From assembly GCA_902765215.1 (NCBI GenBank), contig CACWZA010000012.1, forward strand, positions 1 to 64,000: DNA of 64,000 nucleotides, given 5' to 3'. The stretch is from an uncultured bacterium (lineage in GTDB: Bacteria; Cyanobacteriota; Vampirovibrionia; Gastranaerophilales; Gastranaerophilaceae). Below are positions 33,340 to 41,977 of the stretch, piece after piece; positions within the stretch are counted from its first letter, which is position 1, and every line of letters starts with the position of its first letter. The position numbers were made by a program, and so were the translations under genes. The notes under the pieces are model-generated. The model made no database searches. It worked only from the letters and a program-made list of their open reading frames with translations, and had not been told where the DNA came from.

Positions 33340-33590
33340 TTTGCCCCGAGCAGAGTCGAATTTTCGGTAGGGCGACGACACGCAAAGCGTGGCTAGCCCG
33401 TAACGTGGAGCAGAACCACGCTTCTGCGACCAGCCGAATAATTCGAAAAGACTTTTTATGTATTTGGGATTCATATATAATATTTACCCCTCCGTTTAAC
33501 GCGAGGGGCAGCCCCGCCAGAGGAATGAGCAACGCAGTTGCGAAAGGTGAGCAAGAATAAATCAGAACCACGCTTCTAATGAATACAAAT
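33340..33590. repeat. GC-rich mosaic repeat block, copy 1
   Basis: Within about 860 bp without a supported gene (32781-33643) this block stands out for its high GC. Positions 33361-33442 match 50168-50245 in inverted orientation; 33492-33507 (CCGTTTAACGCGAGGG) recurs at 50021 and 50087; CCCGAGCAGAG recurs near 49940. A 98-codon frame on the minus strand has no ribosome site and follows the repeat, so I do not call it a gene. Confidence 0.75.
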
Positions 33591-33593
33591 TAA

Positions 33594-33625
33594 AAGAGGT
33601 TTGAAGTATCTTCAAACCTCTTTTT
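33594..33625 (-). terminator. Terminator of the Ycf23-like gene
   Basis: AAGAGGTTTGAAG pairs with CTTCAAACCTCTT around a tiny loop; T- and A-runs flank it so it can act on both strands. Confidence 0.8.
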
Positions 33626-33643
33626 AGTAATATTATTAAAATA

Positions 33644-34402
33644 CTATACTAATTCGTGAACTCTGTGAGTATTTCTGTTAGCGATTTCTACCAATGATTT
33701 AGAAACAGCAATCATAGAAATTTCAGAGTCTAACTTGTTAACACAAGAACCGCAACCGATAGCCCAAGCACCTGATGCAAATGCCAATGAAGCAGTTGTA
33801 GGGTTGATGCCTGTTGCTGTCATAATAGGAATTTCAACATTTCTTGAAAGTTCGATTGTGTTAGAAAGTGTCAATTCTGCTCTTTCGATTAAACCGCGAA
33901 CGCCTGAAGGAACTTCTTCAGATGAGTAATGACCTTCTGTTTGGATAAGGTCAATACCGAGATGTTCGAGTTCTCTAGCCATAGCGATTTGTTCAGAAAC
34001 TTCTAATGAACCAGGGATTGTAACGCAGAAGAAAACATCTTCTTTGTTGATAAGGCTCAAAGTTTCGTGAACTAAATCCATAACTTGGTTATAGCTGAAA
34101 GAAAGACCGTTTTTGTATAATGCGTCAAAGTTACCCAATTCAATAGCATCTGCTCCAAGTGCGATAGCCATTGCTAATTCCTGAGGTTTAACTGATGAAA
34201 CAAATACCGGCATATCTGTCATACTTCTTACCATTGAAATGATTTCTCTGTCTGCACAGATATCAACTGCTGATGCACCTGATTGTTCTGCTGCAATAAC
34301 TACATTTTTAACTCTGTCTGCATCAAAATTATCAATACCTGCGATAATTTTAACTGCTCTTCTTTCGCTTAATGCTTGTTTGAATGAGTCTATTCTTGAC
34401 AT
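33644..34402 (-). CDS. Ycf23/DUF561 TIM-barrel protein
   Basis: The 252-aa protein matches the Ycf23 family known from cyanobacteria and plastids: RRAVKIIAGIDNFDADRVKNV, SGASAVDICADREII, GADAIELGNFDALY and GGINP-like TATGINPTTASLAFASGAWAIGCGS at the phosphate-binding end of the barrel. The biochemical function is not established; a TIM-barrel phosphate binder is inferred. The start is ATG 34402 after AGGAG; a longer frame to 34444 lacks a ribosome site. It is the gene most indicative of a cyanobacterial-phylum origin. Confidence 0.85.
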   Translation of the reverse strand: MSRIDSFKQALSERRAVKIIAGIDNFDADRVKNVVIAAEQSGASAVDICADREIISMVRSMTDMPVFVSSVKPQELAMAIALGADAIELGNFDALYKNGLSFSYNQVMDLVHETLSLINKEDVFFCVTIPGSLEVSEQIAMARELEHLGIDLIQTEGHYSSEEVPSGVRGLIERAELTLSNTIELSRNVEIPIMTATGINPTTASLAFASGAWAIGCGSCVNKLDSEISMIAVSKSLVEIANRNTHRVHELV

Positions 34403-34589
34403 AAAATTCTCCTTTTTATAACTATTCGGATTGAACTTCCACAACCCGACCTACCTTTAATTTACCCCATTATAGATTAAAATTATAATATTTACAATAT
34501 GGGGTAAATATATAACTAAAACGGGGGGTATTTTTTCGGGGCAAAACGGCTAATATTAGAGCAGGGAAAATTCAAAAGAGGATAACAGA

Positions 34590-35228
34590 ATGAAGAGAGT
34601 GGTTTTATCGTTGGTTTTGTTTATGAGTGCGTTTATTCCGGCTTTCAGTTATGACAGTGATGAGATAACAAATATCAGTGTATACGAAAAAATTAACCCT
34701 GCGATAGTGGCTATTGATGCAAAAATAAAAAACGGAACCTCAAGCGGTTCGGGGTGTATTGTCAGCTCTAAGGGGCTGATATTAACGAGTTCTCATGTTG
34801 TATTAGAAAGTAACGAGATTACGGTCAGAACATCTGACGGGAGCGAATATAAGGCAGAGGTTGTAAAAAAGACGGGTAAGGATAACGATTTAACCCTTTT
34901 AAAGATTAATTCCGATAAGCCTTTTAAGACGATTGTTTTAGGAAATTCCGCCGCTGTAAAAGTGGGGCAGAAAGTCCTTGCAATCGGAAACCCGTTCGGG
35001 TTTAACGGAACTCTTACTCAGGGAATAGTGTCGAGGATTGATACCAAAAGGAACAAAATTCAGACAGATGCTGCAATAAACCCTGGTTCATCGGGCGGGC
35101 CTTTACTGAATACATCAGGCGAAGTTATAGGTATAAATCAGGCGATATATAACCCTGACAACAACACATCGAACATCGGGATAGGTTTTGCCATTCCGAT
35201 AAATGAGGCAAGAGAAGTTTTAAAATAA
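34590..35228 (+). CDS. Exported trypsin-like serine protease (HtrA/DegP-type, no PDZ)
   Basis: A signal peptide occupies residues 1-20 (KRVVLSLVLFMSAFIPAFS). The S1C catalytic triad is His in TSSHVV, Asp in KDNDLTLL and Ser in NPGSSGGPLL, all intact. The 212-aa protein ends just after the last beta-strand (IGFAIPINEAREVLK), so the PDZ domains that regulate DegP and HtrA are missing. It is expected in the periplasm for protein quality control. GAGGA precedes the ATG, and a terminator shared with the sigma-factor gene follows. Confidence 0.9.
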   Translation: MKRVVLSLVLFMSAFIPAFSYDSDEITNISVYEKINPAIVAIDAKIKNGTSSGSGCIVSSKGLILTSSHVVLESNEITVRTSDGSEYKAEVVKKTGKDNDLTLLKINSDKPFKTIVLGNSAAVKVGQKVLAIGNPFGFNGTLTQGIVSRIDTKRNKIQTDAAINPGSSGGPLLNTSGEVIGINQAIYNPDNNTSNIGIGFAIPINEAREVLK

Positions 35229-35258
35229 AAACAGAGGCGATTGCCTCTGTTTTTTTTA
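35227..35258. terminator. Bidirectional terminator
   Basis: ACAGAGGC pairs with GCCTCTGT around GATT, with A- and T-runs on either side. It separates the convergent protease and sigma-factor genes. Confidence 0.85.
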
Positions 35259-36251
35259 TTTGAAATAGCTTTTTAAATCTGAGCTTAAAGATTTTTGTTT
35301 TGCCAGTTTTTTGAGTTTAGACAAAGCACGGTTTTCGATTTGTCTTATTCTTTCTCTTGATACCCCAAAATAGGTGCTCACCTGCTCTAAGGTTCTTTTT
35401 TGACCTGAAGAATCAAGTCCGTATCTTAAAATAAGAACATCTCTTTCTTTCTGGCTCAGGGTTTCAATCATTTTTGTTATATCAATTTGCATATTTTCGT
35501 CTGTTACCATAGCATCAGGAGTGTTCAACGATTCGTCAACTATATTATCAATAATTTTGATTGTATCGTCTTTTTGGTTTGACGGGTTATCAATACTTAT
35601 AGTTGTCTGGGTAGATTTATTGATTTCTGCAAGTTTCTTTAATGATATTCCGATTTCATCTGCAACTTCCTGTTTTGTTGGAGTTCTGCCTAGTTTGGAA
35701 ATGAGCATAAGTGATGTTTTTTTGATTTTGGTTAAAGTATCAATAAGGTGCATCGGGAGTCTTATCATTCTTGATTTATCAGCAATTGCCCTTGTGATAG
35801 ATTGTTGTATCCACCATGTTGCATAGGTTGAAAACTTATAACCTTTTTTGTAATCAAATTTTTCTGTTGCTCTTATTAGCCCCATATTTCCTTCCTGAAT
35901 TAAATCAAGGAAGGTAAGTCCGCGTCCGACATATCTTTTTGCAATACTTACAACAAGTCTTAAGTTTGCGTTGATAAGTGTTTTTCTTGCAAGTTCTCTT
36001 TTGACATCGTTATCGCTTTCTTTTATGTCTTTTGCGATTTGCAGTTCATCGTCTTTAGTCAAAAGAGGAATTTTGCCGATTTGCTGGAGATATAATTTAA
36101 CAGAATCATCTGCATTTATATCTTCAAAATCTTCGTCAGATTTTTCATCAGAATCGATATCTTCAATATCCTGAATTTGTTCAAGATCTATATCTTCGTC
36201 TGAAATATCGTCAATACTTAAACCGATTTTTTCGTCATTTTCTTTTGTCAT
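35256..36251 (-). CDS. RNA polymerase sigma-70 family factor (RpoD/SigA type)
   Basis: The 331-aa protein has an acidic N-terminus, region 1.2 ([17 protein letters not shown]), region 2 ([26 protein letters not shown] and [18 protein letters not shown]), region 3 and region 4 ([13 protein letters not shown], then [17 protein letters not shown]). It is group 1 or 2; its shortness and the lack of region 1.1 resemble cyanobacterial group 2 factors or small SigA. ATG 36251 follows GGAG and lies two bases after the rlmB stop; GTG 36257 is an alternative. Confidence 0.93.
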   Translation of the reverse strand: MTKENDEKIGLSIDDISDEDIDLEQIQDIEDIDSDEKSDEDFEDINADDSVKLYLQQIGKIPLLTKDDELQIAKDIKESDNDVKRELARKTLINANLRLVVSIAKRYVGRGLTFLDLIQEGNMGLIRATEKFDYKKGYKFSTYATWWIQQSITRAIADKSRMIRLPMHLIDTLTKIKKTSLMLISKLGRTPTKQEVADEIGISLKKLAEINKSTQTTISIDNPSNQKDDTIKIIDNIVDESLNTPDAMVTDENMQIDITKMIETLSQKERDVLILRYGLDSSGQKRTLEQVSTYFGVSRERIRQIENRALSKLKKLAKQKSLSSDLKSYFK

Positions 36252-36253
36252 TA

Positions 36254-37105
36254 TCACTGTTCTCCGCCTTTCGTCAATCTTTGACGAACGCTTTCATAAA
36301 CTATTATACTCATAGCATTGGAAACGTTCAAGGAATTGAAATTTTTTAACATTGGTATTTTAACCTGGAAGTCTGACATTTTCATGAGAGTTTGTGAAAC
36401 TCCGCTGTGTTCCCCGCCCATTACTATAGCAAAGTTCATATTATTATAATCAATGTCATAGTAATTTTGATTTGATTTTGCATCGGTTACAATTACCCAC
36501 CAGTTGTTATCCTTCAGGGTTTGTATTGCAACCGGCAGACTATTAACCTTTATGATATCAATATGGTTAACTGCTCCGGCACTTGTTTTTTCAACAACCG
36601 AAGTTATTTGGCAATTTCTTCTTGACGGAATAAGGATACCGTCTACCCCTGCACAAACGCAGGTTCTTATGATAGCACCGATATTGTGAACATCTTCCAC
36701 CCCGTCTAATACGACAAGTGATGATGAGTTGCTGTCTTTGTGTTTTTCAAGAAAATCTTCAAGCTCAACATATTTTATTGGAGCAATCTGTGCAATAACC
36801 CCCTGATGATTTAGCCCCTGATACGGTGCAAATTTTTCTTTTCCGACAAACTGAAAAATAATTCCCTTCGCTTTTGCGAGCTCTTTTATATCTTCCATTT
36901 TGTTATCGGAATGGTTTGTTTTTGAGATAAGAATTTTGTTTATTTCTCTCTCGCCTGTCAATGCTTCCATAACAGAATTTTTGCCGTAGACAATATCTGT
37001 TGTGTCAACTGTGATTGGGGTTGATGCCATATTTTCTTTAAGATTATTGTTAGATTTTTCTGATTTACCCCTGCGATGATATTTTGCATTGTTTGTGTTC
37101 TTCAA
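36254..37105 (-). CDS. rlmB: 23S rRNA 2'-O-methyltransferase RlmB (TrmH/SpoU family)
   Basis: RlmB methylates G2251 of 23S r[15 protein letters not shown] begins the substrate-binding domain; [25 protein letters not shown] and [13 protein letters not shown] are the three SPOUT motifs. I place the start at TTG 37105, five bases after GAGGTGG (283 aa), with GTG 37114 as alternative. The basic N-terminal 30 residues are extra. It sits between nadA and the sigma factor with very short gaps, so the three form one operon. Confidence 0.88.
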   Translation of the reverse strand: MKNTNNAKYHRRGKSEKSNNNLKENMASTPITVDTTDIVYGKNSVMEALTGEREINKILISKTNHSDNKMEDIKELAKAKGIIFQFVGKEKFAPYQGLNHQGVIAQIAPIKYVELEDFLEKHKDSNSSSLVVLDGVEDVHNIGAIIRTCVCAGVDGILIPSRRNCQITSVVEKTSAGAVNHIDIIKVNSLPVAIQTLKDNNWWVIVTDAKSNQNYYDIDYNNMNFAIVMGGEHSGVSQTLMKMSDFQVKIPMLKNFNSLNVSNAMSIIVYESVRQRLTKGGEQ

Positions 37106-37121
37106 AATAACCACCTCAATT

Positions 37122-38039
37122 CTATTTTGCTGCTAATGATGCCTCAAGCATTCTGTTTATACATTTAACAGCTTTTTCAGCAATCTTTTCGTCCACATTA
37201 ATTTCATGTTGTTCATATTCAAGTGCATCACAGATATCCTGAAGGGTATGCCATTTCATGTTAGGACATATCACACTATTTTTAATGAGAAAAAATTGTT
37301 TGTCATTATAATCTCGTTGAAGTCTGTCAACAACTCCTTTTTCTGTTGCTATAATAAACTGTTTTTCGTCACTTTCAATAGCATATTTCATAATACCTGT
37401 TGTACTTCCGACATAGTCTGCAAGTTTTACGACTTCCTGATGACATTCAGGGTGTGCAAGAACTTTTGCATTAGGATATTTTTCTTTTGCCTTGATAATA
37501 TCTTCAGGTTTAATCTGAAGGTGAGTAGGACAGAACCCCGGATAGGTGGTTACTTTTACATCACCTAATTGTCTTTCTACCCATTTGCCCAAGTATGTAT
37601 CAGGTAAAAATAAAACTTCTTTTACTCCCATGCTTTTTACTATTCTTATTGCGTTTGAACTTGTGCAGCACATATCACATTCTGATTTTACTTCCGCTGT
37701 TGAGTTTATATAGCATACAACAGGGATATTAGGGTGTTTTGATTTGAACTCTTTTACCTGTTCTAAATCAATCATATCTGCCATGCGGCAGCCTGATTCC
37801 AGTCTTGGGAGCAATACTTTTTTATCAGGTGATAAAAGTTTTGCGGTTTGTGCCATAAAATATACTCCCGCAAAAACGATTATGTCTGCGTTTGTTTCTC
37901 TTGCCCTTTGGCTGAGATATAAAGAATCGCCAACAAAATCAGCAACTTCGTCAATTTCGGCATTTTGATAACAGTGTGCTAAAACTACGGCATTCTTTTC
38001 TTTCTTTAGTCTGTTTATTTTCTCAATTAATTCGTTCAT
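37122..38039 (-). CDS. nadA: Quinolinate synthase A
   Basis: NadA condenses iminoaspartate and dihydroxyacetone phosphate to quinolinate using a [4Fe-4S] cluster. VLAHCYQNAEIDEVADFVGDS near the N-terminus, GCRMADM, DMCCTSSNA, GFCPTHLQ and VICPNMKWHTLQDI are family segments that include the cluster cysteines. At 305 aa it has normal length. It is the first gene of the nadA-rlmB-sigma operon; nadB and nadC are not in the window. Confidence 0.95.
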   Translation of the reverse strand: MNELIEKINRLKKEKNAVVLAHCYQNAEIDEVADFVGDSLYLSQRARETNADIIVFAGVYFMAQTAKLLSPDKKVLLPRLESGCRMADMIDLEQVKEFKSKHPNIPVVCYINSTAEVKSECDMCCTSSNAIRIVKSMGVKEVLFLPDTYLGKWVERQLGDVKVTTYPGFCPTHLQIKPEDIIKAKEKYPNAKVLAHPECHQEVVKLADYVGSTTGIMKYAIESDEKQFIIATEKGVVDRLQRDYNDKQFFLIKNSVICPNMKWHTLQDICDALEYEQHEINVDEKIAEKAVKCINRMLEASLAAK

Positions 38040-38127
38040 GTTATCTTTTCAAGGATAATTTTTAGTCTAACCCTTTATACGATTATATAACAAACAGTTT
38101 TTGGGTAAATAGATAAATTAATGTTAA

Positions 38128-38235
38128 GGGGGTAAATGTATAAAATACCCCTCACCCGAATATCTAATAATTTGCAGGCAAATCATAAGATATTCGACCT
38201 CTCCCGCGGAGAGGTTTATATTCTTTATTTACCCC
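38128..38235 (-). repeat. MITE-like GGGGTAAAT element E3
   Basis: The element begins GGGGGTAAATG and ends TTTATTTACCCC. Inside, GAATATCTAATAATTTGCAG and the reverse arm form a hairpin, next to CCTCTCCCGCGGAGAGG. It matches E2 in inverted orientation over about 85 bp. It lies in the 430-bp space between nadA and the Cys-rich gene, where no gene is supported. Confidence 0.75.
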
Positions 38236-38252
38236 AAAACAATAATTAAGCA

Positions 38253-38281
38253 TAAAAAAAAAGACCTTGTTATCAAGGTCT
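38253..38281 (-). terminator. Terminator of the second Cys-rich gene
   Basis: AGACCTTG pairs with CAAGGTCT, followed on the minus strand by a run of ten T. Confidence 0.8.
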
Positions 38282-38472
38282 GTCCGTTTAAATAAGAAGA
38301 GAGAGCTTTATACTTTTATAAAGTATGATAATTATAAAAATTTGCCTTTTTTGATATATATCTGTAATATTTCTTTACAATAAAGAATTAAGTGAAACCC
38401 ATGCCTTGAGAGGGTTGAAGTAAGGTTGATATAAAATATTATCCCCAATGGGGTTATATACTTAGTATAACA

Positions 38473-38685
38473 TTATGTAAGGTGGATTTTCGGCGGATGC
38501 CCGATTTTTTCCAGTAAATACATAACATAATATTTCATCATACATTTATCGTTATTTTCTTTAAAATAGGTTTTGTAAATAAAACATTTTTCGCACTGAC
38601 ACTTAAGTTCGTAACAGTCTGTTGCGGTTTTGTTCCATAATTTTACATTGTCCCTGATAGGGAGTGATGGGGTATTGTTGTACAT
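38473..38685 (-). CDS. Small five-cysteine protein, family CysA (copy 2)
   Basis: The 70-aa protein contains DCYELKCQCEKCF and KCMMK, giving C-x4-C-x-C-x2-C-x13-C; it aligns with the product of 17866-18108 through Trp-x4-DCY, the four clustered Cys, KC-x-MK and the C-terminal IGxP. AGAGG precedes the ATG. It is divergent from the S24 repressor gene, and the 205 bp between them hold two operator-like sites, so that repressor may control it. The family is unnamed here; a metal or Fe-S site is a guess from the Cys pattern. Confidence 0.7.
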   Translation of the reverse strand: MYNNTPSLPIRDNVKLWNKTATDCYELKCQCEKCFIYKTYFKENNDKCMMKYYVMYLLEKIGHPPKIHLT

Positions 38686-38802
38686 TTTTAAGCCTCTTTC
38701 TTAACCCAAGTCTAAAAAACAAGAAGTATTATATTATTTTGGGAGGTCAGACTCTTAATCTTTGGAGATATAAGATTGACTATTTTGTTTAAATGTGTTT
38801 AA

Positions 38803-38823
38803 ATGTAAATTGAAAACTTACAT
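38803..38823. promoter_or_regulatory. Operator-like site TGTAA-N9-TTACA, site 1
   Basis: ATGTAA and TTACAT face each other across nine bases. It overlaps the end of two tandem GTTTAAATGT repeats (38787-38806). It lies 68 nt upstream of the repressor start. Confidence 0.6.
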
Positions 38824-38836
38824 TTTATATTTTAAT

Positions 38837-38855
38837 TGTAAGATGATAGTTTACA
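38837..38855. promoter_or_regulatory. Operator-like site TGTAA-N9-TTACA, site 2
   Basis: Same half-sites and same nine-base spacer as site 1, about 34 bp (three helical turns) further on. The adjacent S24 repressor is the obvious candidate to bind both. Confidence 0.6.
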
Positions 38856-38890
38856 TATGTCAAGTAGTATGAAATAAAATTTACAAAATT

Positions 38891-39505
38891 ATGAAAATCA
38901 CAGAGTTATTAGATTTAGTACAGAATAAGATATCTGAAGGGGTGAACCAAAGCATGATTGCGAAGGCTTTGGGGGTTACGCGTCAGACAATATCAAACAG
39001 GATAAGAAATAACAGCGAAATAACAATATCAGAGTTAGAAAAAATTCAGGACTTTTTTAAGGTAAAGCTTATCTCTGATGCTCCAGTTTCAGACGGCATG
39101 GTTCAGGTCGATTATTATCCTGAGGTTTTTGCAAGCTGCGGAAACGGAACTGTTACTTTTTCTGATGAAAAAGAGCTTGTTGAGTTCCATAAGTCTATGC
39201 TGCCCGATTATTCCAAATCAAAAAAATATTCCATGATTTGTGCGAGAGGGGACAGTATGTCGCCTTATATTAATAGTGGTGACAAGCTGATTATTGAACA
39301 TTGGGAAAATAATCAGATAATAGATAATAAGGTTTATGTTTTTTCATACAAATCTGAAATTTTCGTGAAAAGGTTATCCAAAAATTTAGACGAAATAATC
39401 ATTAAATCTGATAATCCGAATTATAATATCAGGGTTATCAAGGGTGAAGATATGAACGACATAAATATTATCGGTCGTGTAGTTAGTGTATTGAGAAGTA
39501 TATAA
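38891..39505 (+). CDS. XRE-type repressor with S24 (LexA/CI-like) autoprotease domain
   Basis: Residues 8-60 form a helix-turn-helix (QSMIAKALGVTRQTISNRIR). Residues 70-204 are an S24 peptidase domain: Ser122 in ARGDSMSPYINSGD and Lys160 in IFVKRLSKN are the catalytic dyad. A probable cleavage site is Cys83-Gly84 in FASCGNG, the same dipeptide that UmuD cuts. The protein should therefore inactivate itself when RecA filaments form after DNA damage. Two TGTAA-N9-TTACA sites precede it, suggesting autoregulation. No phage genes are nearby, so it is probably a cellular stress regulator. No ribosome site is visible before the ATG. Confidence 0.85.
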   Translation: MKITELLDLVQNKISEGVNQSMIAKALGVTRQTISNRIRNNSEITISELEKIQDFFKVKLISDAPVSDGMVQVDYYPEVFASCGNGTVTFSDEKELVEFHKSMLPDYSKSKKYSMICARGDSMSPYINSGDKLIIEHWENNQIIDNKVYVFSYKSEIFVKRLSKNLDEIIIKSDNPNYNIRVIKGEDMNDINIIGRVVSVLRSI

Positions 39506-39807
39506 TGACGGTTGAAGATAACATAATTTTTAAAGAAGATGGTGTCCTTTTGAAGATAAGGATATCCCCTAATGCGTCAAAAAATCAGATAGCTGTTGAT
39601 GGGGAAATAATCAAACTCAAAATAACCGCTCAACCGATAGAGGGTAAGGCAAATAAGGCGGTAACAGAGTATTTGTCAAAACTGTTAAAGGTTCCAAAAT
39701 CGTCAATTGATATTGTAAAAGGTGATACTTCAAAAGATAAAACTCTTTTCATTAAGGTATCAGACGATAATAAAAAGAGTTTTATCAAAGAAACTTTATT
39801 AGGTTAA
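39505..39807 (+). CDS. DUF167/YggU family protein
   Basis: The 100-aa protein matches DUF167: LLKIRISPNASKNQIAV, LKITAQPIEGKANKAVTEYLSKLL and VKGDTSKDKTLFI. The family is widespread, small and of unknown function. It overlaps the repressor gene (TAATG), so the two are co-translated, which is not the usual YggU context (next to yggT). Confidence 0.85.
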   Translation: MTVEDNIIFKEDGVLLKIRISPNASKNQIAVDGEIIKLKITAQPIEGKANKAVTEYLSKLLKVPKSSIDIVKGDTSKDKTLFIKVSDDNKKSFIKETLLG

Positions 39808-39814
39808 CGGAAGA

Positions 39815-40669
39815 TTATTTTATCAATATTACCCCGATAAGTAACCAGATTGAATAAAGCAGAGCATCATTAGGCGTTTGTGCCTGAGTTATAATGCCGT
39901 ATGCGGCATATAAGCAGAGGAATGCTCCGAGGGTGAAAGTTATCCCTTTCCAGAAGGTTTTTACATAGCCGAAAAGTCCGTTTGGAGAATAACTTTTCAC
40001 TGTTTTTATTTTATCTTCTTCGTAGTATTCTTCATCTGTATCGTCATATTTTGCTGCATAAATCTGAGGATTTTCTTCTTCTGCAATTTCTTCTTCTTCA
40101 ATCTCGTCGTTTTGGTATTCCTCAGGATCGCAAGCATCATCATTTATTTTTTCGTAGTATACGGGTTCGTCGTATAATACAGTTTTTGGCTGTTCTTCCT
40201 TTTCAGGTTCTCTTTCCGGTTCTTTTTCATGAACAGGTGTTGAGTAAGTTGTATTTTCGGTTTTTTCTTCTGTTACTGTTGCAACAGGAGTGTCAAATGT
40301 CACCTCTTCCGCATCTTCGTTTTCTGTTTCGTGTGCGGTTGTTTTATAGTTTGTTGAATATGCGTAATTAGTTGCCTGTCTTTCTGCCATTTCCTGATAG
40401 ATATTTTTTTCTGCTCTTGGTAAAACGGTTTGTTTGTCTGCGTTTGCAAACTTTGGTTTTGCTTCGTCGAAGAACTTAGGTTTTTCTATTTCCTGTCCGG
40501 GCAGGATAACTTCTTCTTTTTCTTCCGTTTCATCATCGGTTGAGCCTGCATTTGCTAAAATATCACGCAATTTGTAGTCGTTTTCCGCATCATTGGATAC
40601 GGTTTTTGCAAATATAAATGCGCAGATTGAAAAAATAACTACTAAAAATATCATAAATGGTACTGACAT
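39815..40669 (-). CDS. Membrane protein with long acidic cytoplasmic or periplasmic linker
   Basis: One membrane helix opens the 284-aa protein (PFMIFLVVIFSICAFIFA), and two more close it (ITFTLGAFLCLYAAYGII and ALLYSIWLLIGVILI). Between them lie about 190 residues rich in Glu, Asp, Lys, Thr and Tyr, with no clear fold. AAAGGA precedes the ATG. It converges on the DUF167 gene. No family recognised. Confidence 0.7.
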   Translation of the reverse strand: MSVPFMIFLVVIFSICAFIFAKTVSNDAENDYKLRDILANAGSTDDETEEKEEVILPGQEIEKPKFFDEAKPKFANADKQTVLPRAEKNIYQEMAERQATNYAYSTNYKTTAHETENEDAEEVTFDTPVATVTEEKTENTTYSTPVHEKEPEREPEKEEQPKTVLYDEPVYYEKINDDACDPEEYQNDEIEEEEIAEEENPQIYAAKYDDTDEEYYEEDKIKTVKSYSPNGLFGYVKTFWKGITFTLGAFLCLYAAYGIITQAQTPNDALLYSIWLLIGVILIK

Positions 40670-40758
40670 ATATTTTCCTTTATTTTACTAATCTGTACCA
40701 TTTTAACATTTTTTTCAAACTAATCACATACATTATTTGGTGTATGATTTAGCGAAAA

Positions 40759-41793
40759 TTATTTTCTTAAATCAGCAAGTTTTTTATACAATTTTATTTC
40801 TTCATCGGATAAATCTTTAGGAATTATGATTTTCATTTTTGCTTTTAAATCGCCGTATTTGCCGTTCTTGTCAGGCAAGCCGAGTTCTTTCAGTCTTAAA
40901 GATTGACCTGAAGAAACTTTTTCAGGAATTTTGATACTTATTTTCCCGTGCAGGGTTTCTATTTCTTTTGTTGTTCCTAAAACTGCTTCGGAAGGTGTTA
41001 TTTCAACTTCTTTAATAAGGGTTGTGCCGTCGATTTCGTACTCTTTATCTTTAATATGAATGATAAGGTACATATCCCCTTTTCTTCCGTAGGAATCAGT
41101 TTTGCCTTTCCCTTTTAATTTAATTTTTTGTCCTTCGGTTGCGTTTTTAGGAATTTTAATTTTTACGGAAGACGAGTTGTTTACATATCCTGTTCCGCCA
41201 CAATGTGAACAGAACCCGTTCGGAGGGCATTGGGTACATTTTTCAAGATTACTGAATTTAACTGTAACGGGTTTCCCTTCAAAAAGTTCTTTTACAGTTA
41301 AATCGAGAGTTTTTGTAATATCAAGTTTTTCTGATTTTGGAGGTCTTTGCTGAGTTCTCTGAGCTTGTCCCTGCCCAAAATCAAACCCGCCAAAACCTGC
41401 GTTACCATAGGCGCTGCCTGTTTGACCGCCTGCCATAAAATCACCAAACAGCGAACTGAAGAAGTCTGAGAACCCTCCTGCTCCCTGATTGAAGTTAAAG
41501 CTTTGTGCTCCGCCCTGATTGAAATTAAAACTAAAGTTTTCAAACCCCGGCGGTGGAGTATATTCTGCTCCGCCCTGCCAGTTCGCACCAAGACTATCGT
41601 ATCTTTGGCGTTTTGCATCATCACCTAATACTTCGTAAGCTTCGTTTATATCTTTAAACTTTGCTTCTGCTTCCGGGGTTTTATTTACATCAGGGTGATA
41701 TTTGCGTGCGAGTTTTCTGTAGGCAGATTTGATTTCTGCTGCAGTTGCCTCACGCTTTACGCCTAATATTTCATAATAGTCTTTGTATTGCAT
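40759..41793 (-). CDS. DnaJ-like co-chaperone with a reduced zinc centre
   Basis: The J domain (residues 4-70) has the HPD motif in KYHPDVNK, followed by a Gly/Phe/Asn-rich linker (about 75-150). Where DnaJ has four CxxCxGxG repeats, this 344-aa protein has only [18 protein letters not shown], enough for one zinc ion. The two C-terminal substrate-binding domains are present ([20 protein letters not shown], then [20 protein letters not shown]). It is thus between DnaJ and CbpA types. dnaK and grpE are not adjacent. GGAG precedes the ATG. Confidence 0.88.
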   Translation of the reverse strand: MQYKDYYEILGVKREATAAEIKSAYRKLARKYHPDVNKTPEAEAKFKDINEAYEVLGDDAKRQRYDSLGANWQGGAEYTPPPGFENFSFNFNQGGAQSFNFNQGAGGFSDFFSSLFGDFMAGGQTGSAYGNAGFGGFDFGQGQAQRTQQRPPKSEKLDITKTLDLTVKELFEGKPVTVKFSNLEKCTQCPPNGFCSHCGGTGYVNNSSSVKIKIPKNATEGQKIKLKGKGKTDSYGRKGDMYLIIHIKDKEYEIDGTTLIKEVEITPSEAVLGTTKEIETLHGKISIKIPEKVSSGQSLRLKELGLPDKNGKYGDLKAKMKIIIPKDLSDEEIKLYKKLADLRK

Positions 41794-41919
41794 AGTCTTC
41801 TCCTATTCTAAATATAATACAAAAAATCAGAGTTTTTAAAAAACTTAATTATTTTTTAATTGTTGAAGATATTTACACCGCTTTAAAAATAAACCCAAAT
41901 ACATTTACCCCTTACATTT

Positions 41920-41962
41920 CCCCCCCCCCCCAAAAAAAAAAGTTTGTCGAGTAGCGACAAAC
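41920..41962 (-). terminator. Hairpin with homopolymer tracts (12 C then 10 A)
   Basis: GTTTGTCG pairs with CGACAAAC (41942-41962); on the minus strand it is followed by ten T and then twelve G. It can end the transcript of the gene at 42206-42898, whose stop lies about 240 nt away. Such long adjoining homopolymers are rare and may vary in length. Confidence 0.6.
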
Positions 41963-41977
41963 ATTAAATAAACACGA

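Noticed and set aside
33275-33571. A 98-codon minus-strand frame across the GC-rich mosaic block
   Set aside because: It has no ribosome site, its composition follows the repeat, and the matching repeat at 50168-50245 does not preserve a frame.
38891-39505. S24 repressor taken as a prophage CI repressor
   Set aside because: No integrase, Cro, structural or lysis genes lie within reach on either side.
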